From assembly GCA_001839685.1 (NCBI GenBank), contig MLAK01000509.1:141538-205537 (forward strand): a stretch of 64,000 bases of DNA, written 5' to 3'. Of the stretch, positions 60,125-64,000 are shown in pieces (the first letter of the stretch is position 1; the number at the start of each line of letters is the position of its first letter). The translations under genes and the position numbers were made by a program. The notes beneath the pieces are model-generated. The model did not search any database, was not told the origin of the DNA, and worked only from the letters and a program-made list of their open reading frames with translations. The DNA comes from Tritrichomonas foetus (taxonomy: Eukaryota; Parabasalia; Tritrichomonadida; Tritrichomonadidae).

Positions 60125-62554
60125 TTACAAATTTGGTTCTTCTTCTGGCAAATTTTGAAGGATTCTCAAAGCTTTCTTGGTTTCTAGATTACATTTTGGA
60201 AATGTCATTTGTTTCATCACCATTTTCACATATCCTCTAAGTTCAATATGATTACTACATTGTGCCAGAATCATTGCAGATATTTCTGGTGGCGGCTGTG
60301 CTCCATATGCAATTCGATTCAAAACTGCTGATGCAGTTTTCCGATTCCTGCAGGCATTTACAATCACTGTACCAGCGAGTGCCGACTCCCTCCATAGAGA
60401 AGCGCAAACTTCTATCAGATCTGATGGTAATTTATGTCCTTCTTCGGCAATTTTAGCAGCGGCGACATAAGAAGCATTTTTTAAAGTGATATTTCGAGAT
60501 TTCATATTGTTTTGAATGACATTCATTGGAATCAAATGAGCAAAATTGTTTGCAACGAAGAATCTGGTAGCCGCAATTTTCACGCATGTGTCATCACATT
60601 CCATTACTTGAATAGCTCGTTGTATGACTGCATCTTTCATTTCGGGATGCCTGATTCCACTTCTTGCGAGAAGTTCAAGTGCCAACGTTAAATGTTTCTT
60701 TTCAATTGACCTTAAAAGAACTTCTTCTATCCCATTATTTTTGCACGCAATCATGACAAGATCATCTTCAAGGTTACTGTAACCGGATGGAATGAGCTCG
60801 CATATTTCTAAAACCTTTTCGTATGATAAGGAATTTGGTGGCATATCTCTCAAAACAGATGCTGATTCTCGAACAGCTTCTGTCTTCAAAAACATTAATA
60901 AACATTTGCAATAAGCTTCTTCGTGTCCGACATGATTGATTGATTGTAAATTTGACCAACATCGATCAGCCAATTCTGGTGGAATTCCATCTTTTTCAAG
61001 AGTTTCTGCGAATTTTTCAATGCCGCTCGAATCTGATGAACTTAAATGCGATTCTACATCACTACAAGCTCGTTCAGCGTCGTCTAAAGGGATATCCAAA
61101 TATTCTGCTATTAAATCTTTATCTGCACCAGGATATAAAACCTTTCCTGTTCTCCAAATCGTTAAAATGTCTGTGAAACTTGGTCTTTTACTTGCATCAC
61201 GATTCCAACATTTTTGAATTAAGTTTTTAAGTTCTTCTGGTGTATCATCTGGAATTGGTGGGCGAATGTCTTTCACTAAAACTTGTCCAATTACATCATT
61301 TTGTTCCATGTTCTGATAAGGAAGTTGTTTCATTAAGATTTCCCATAAAACAATTCCATATGCGTATACATCAATTTTTTCATTGTAATTAGTTGAACCT
61401 CCAAGTAATTCTGGAGCCATCCAATGTGGTGTTCCAATGTTTTGTGTCATTGCATCATCATCACTATTTTTAAATCGAGAAAATCCAAAATCACAAATTT
61501 TGGCATTTCCTTTTGAATCTAAAAGTACATTCAGAGATTTCAAATCTCGATGAATGATTTTCATTTTATGTAAAAAAGCCATTCCTCTTGCAATGTCGTA
61601 TGCAACTTTTGTTAGCATTGTTTGATCGAGTCTATGTTTTTGATTCAACTCTTGGTAAAGAGATCCACCTGCCATCCATTCAGTTAAAATGCAATAAGGT
61701 GGTGCATCAGTCGCCCCAACAAACTCAAGAACAGCAGGATGTTTGGCAGTTGCTAAAATTACGACTTCTCTTTGAAAAATATTCAATCTTGTCCCAGTTA
61801 ATTTTCCGTATTTTAATTTTTTAATAGCCACTTCTTGGCCTGTTGGTAAAAAATGCCCATAAAATACGTTAGCAACACCACCACTTCCCTCCTGACTTTC
61901 CATTACAAAATCAGTCCTTTCAATTCTCCATATTTGATAATTCATAGGAATCGGAGAAAAGATCCGGGCACCTGGAAAAAATCCCTCGTTTTCATATTCT
62001 TCTAAGAATTTGTTAATACTTCTTAGTTTTGCCTCCATCAATAATGCAATTTTCTGATTATTATTTCCATTTGAAAGGCCACTCAAAAATTGAGTGAAAG
62101 AAGCAATAACTGCATTCAAATCGAGAATGTGGAATTGAAGCCACTGGGGATCTGAGGCGTCAAAATTTTCGGCGCCATTTGGATCGAGATGGATTGTAGC
62201 ATCATGCAAGCATGAAGCCATCATCGTCAAATCAGCAGCGACTTGTGAGCAGGAATTATCGATGACCGAGTGGGCCCAACAATGAAGAAATTGTTGACTT
62301 ATTATCGAATAATAATCACGAGCGATTTTTATGATAATTTGGTACGCTTCGAGCTGAACAGGAGACATTTTTTCATCATTTGCAATTTGGCGGAAGGAAT
62401 CTAAAAAGCGAGAAAATTGCGTCATTGATAATTGGATTTTTTTCCTGTGAGCGACTGCCTGGAGAGAAAGTTTGAGGAGTTCGTTAAATTGTTGTCGAAG
62501 ATGAATTTCCGCTTCACTTAGAGTGAGAATGCCAGCACTCGTGCGCTGACTCAT
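60125..62554 (-). CDS. TKL-family protein kinase
   Basis: This 809-residue protein has a helical N-terminal region (1-200), a kinase domain (about 215-475) and a helical, HEAT/armadillo-like C-terminal region (about 490-800). The kinase has EGSGGVAN (221-228), VAIKK (Lys245), HRDLKSLN (335-342), DFG (355-357), GTPHWMAPE and IDVYAYGIVLWEIL, the pattern of tyrosine-kinase-like (TKL) serine/threonine kinases. All catalytic residues are present. TKL kinases are greatly expanded in trichomonads and this layout is common among them; substrates are unknown. The ATG at 62554 follows TTCATCGAA, an initiator-like context. Confidence 0.92.
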   Translation of the reverse strand: MSQRTSAGILTLSEAEIHLRQQFNELLKLSLQAVAHRKKIQLSMTQFSRFLDSFRQIANDEKMSPVQLEAYQIIIKIARDYYSIISQQFLHCWAHSVIDNSCSQVAADLTMMASCLHDATIHLDPNGAENFDASDPQWLQFHILDLNAVIASFTQFLSGLSNGNNNQKIALLMEAKLRSINKFLEEYENEGFFPGARIFSPIPMNYQIWRIERTDFVMESQEGSGGVANVFYGHFLPTGQEVAIKKLKYGKLTGTRLNIFQREVVILATAKHPAVLEFVGATDAPPYCILTEWMAGGSLYQELNQKHRLDQTMLTKVAYDIARGMAFLHKMKIIHRDLKSLNVLLDSKGNAKICDFGFSRFKNSDDDAMTQNIGTPHWMAPELLGGSTNYNEKIDVYAYGIVLWEILMKQLPYQNMEQNDVIGQVLVKDIRPPIPDDTPEELKNLIQKCWNRDASKRPSFTDILTIWRTGKVLYPGADKDLIAEYLDIPLDDAERACSDVESHLSSSDSSGIEKFAETLEKDGIPPELADRCWSNLQSINHVGHEEAYCKCLLMFLKTEAVRESASVLRDMPPNSLSYEKVLEICELIPSGYSNLEDDLVMIACKNNGIEEVLLRSIEKKHLTLALELLARSGIRHPEMKDAVIQRAIQVMECDDTCVKIAATRFFVANNFAHLIPMNVIQNNMKSRNITLKNASYVAAAKIAEEGHKLPSDLIEVCASLWRESALAGTVIVNACRNRKTASAVLNRIAYGAQPPPEISAMILAQCSNHIELRGYVKMVMKQMTFPKCNLETKKALRILQNLPEEEPNL

Positions 62555-63362
62555 TTCGATGAATTGGGAGAAAAGGATAGAATTGATTAATTAAAAAAGT
62601 TATATAAAAAAATATTCGATTTTTTCTGAAAAAGAAGACTATCTTTCTTAAAAATTCACTAAACTATTCAATATTAAGAATAATATTCATTTAAATTTTC
62701 TTTCAAAATTTTAAGTGAACTATCACAGATAACAGCATTGATTTTTTCAATAAAATAATTTTCTTTTTTCTATTTTCACTCAATTGACAGATAGACCAAC
62801 CTTATGCTATTTTATTTCAATGAAAAAATACTAAAAAAATTCCTATCACTATTAGAAAAATCCTATTTTATTCAAGATTATCACTAACTCTAATGTTGAC
62901 ATTTTTTTTCATATCTGAAATTCAATACTTCAGAAACTTTTTGATAGCGCTGTGAATTGATATTTCATCACATTCGTCAGGAACCAATAATCATTTTTTC
63001 ATGTTGGTGATCTCTACAAAAAGAAGATATAAATGTTTTCGAAATAGTCCGATGATGTTTTTCTTATTAGTTGATTTTTTGCGAATCAATCTCAAACTCT
63101 TTTAATGAGATTTCGTATAAAAATCGATTTTTTATTTAAGCAAATCAAATTTAATCGTTATTTTAAATGTTTCAAAAATAACTTTTGAGATTTTTGAGGA
63201 GATAGTCAAAAATATTTCTTTTCCAGGTTTTTCAGATGAATGAAATCAACCACACGCATATTGTCCAAATTTTTCCTTATTAATTTATGAAAATGTAGTA
63301 TAAATTAATATAATATGAATTTAAAATAAAGTTACATTTCCTTCCCCTTCTGATATATAGAT

Positions 63363-63444
<82 letters not shown>

Positions 63445-64000
63445 ATTATTATTGTTATTATTGTTTGTTTGTTGTTGTGTTTCTCAGAATAGTATTTTTT
63501 CGTTTTGTTGACTGATATTCAATCAATTTTTTATACAAATTCTAATACAGTATTCACAAATCTCGAGTCAAATAAATTTTTATGTGAGATTTGGTCATTG
63601 AGTTTGTGAACTACAAATATAAGTAATTATCGATAATGAATTAAAAAACGAATGCCTACAATAAACTTATGCTTTATTTATATAATCTCAAGTTGAGCAT
63701 GATTCATCATTAAATAAATTAGCAGCAATAATTTCAAAATATAGGGTGTCCGGAGGCGTGATGTCACTACCCACATTAGAAGTGAAATCAATACATTATA
63801 TTTATAAATAATAAACTATGCAATGTTAACATAAAAATTTTGAAAACAATTTTTTTTTCTCTTGACTGAAAATAGAGATAAAGAATCTTTTTCATAAAAA
63901 AAAAGAATAATTTATAAACGTACACGATGCACGTTTATTAAAAAATGATTGATCAACATTCAATCATAACTTTTCTGCAGCTTGAAGGAAAAAGGGGCAA
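62555..64000. other. AT-rich end of window
   Basis: About 1.4 kb with no supported gene. It contains the long poly-T tract at 63364-63441. The last nine bases (AAGGGGCAA) match the start of the transposon end at 44720, but no TTAA precedes them. Confidence 0.55.
63364..63441. repeat. Poly-T tract of 78 bases
   Basis: An uninterrupted run of T (poly-A on the minus strand). It may be a slippage-grown microsatellite, the tail of a retroposed sequence on the minus strand, or an assembly product. No obvious retroposon body is seen next to it. Confidence 0.95.

Noticed and set aside
63992..64000. AAGGGGCAA at the window end as the start of a second transposon copy
   Set aside because: Only nine bases match and they are preceded by GGAAA, not TTAA. 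The sequence ends before it can be tested.

Overview
The window looks like a protist nuclear genome, most likely a parabasalid close to Tritrichomonas (T. foetus-like). The grounds are strongly AT-rich intergenic DNA, almost wholly intronless genes, very short 5' leaders with TCA-type initiator motifs just before many start codons, one tiny intron whose branch site is fused to its 3' splice site, and typical trichomonad families: a multi-pass cyclase-like receptor, a Pmp-like surface protein, a BTB-like/ankyrin protein, and TKL and STE kinases. EF-2 also has an altered diphthamide loop, as reported for parabasalids. The species is inferred from content only.

Layout. 0-9 kb: a coiled-coil protein with a PP1-docking motif, a HEAT protein resembling DNAAF5, a Pmp-like surface protein, a second coiled-coil protein and an AAAP amino-acid transporter. 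9-12 kb: gene-poor, with a GC-rich foldback hairpin at 9991-10308. 12-26 kb: nuclear and informational genes (BET-like bromodomain/NET protein, TBL1-like LisH-WD40, TAF5-like TFIID subunit, TRF4-type poly(A) polymerase, DRG1-type GTPase, eL29), a degenerate Sec7-PH protein, an LRR protein, a thioredoxin and a 340-base assembly gap. 26-44 kb: a 1290-aa receptor with PAS and degenerate cyclase domains, a 1.1-kaa coiled-coil protein, a membrane-anchored STE20 kinase with a CRIB-like motif, two unknown small genes, a nitroreductase, a COMM-domain protein and EF-2. 44.7-50.3 kb: a 3.4-kb DNA transposon inside a broken ankyrin gene. 52-64 kb: V-ATPase subunit a, a Cwf21/SRRM2 spliceosome factor, two Rab GTPases (one with a 28-nt intron), a Nup54-like nucleoporin, a TKL kinase and a 78-base poly-T tract.

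The most unusual locus is the transposon at 44722-48121. It has 14-bp terminal inverted repeats and a TTAA target duplication. Its main ORF joins a Kolobok-like DDE transposase to a ubiquitin-specific protease (USP) domain with the catalytic Cys and His boxes in place. The transposase is split by a -1 frameshift at a run of nine A. The element sits near the 5' end of an ankyrin-repeat gene, and removing it with one TTAA copy restores that gene's reading frame. The 3' half of the same gene carries five short T-rich inserts that begin with GT. Each lies just before an ankyrin TPLH-type motif, and removing all of them gives one continuous frame.

Genes lie on both strands without operons. Start codons here are ATG; where the longest open frame began with TTG or GTG, the first plausible in-frame ATG was used.
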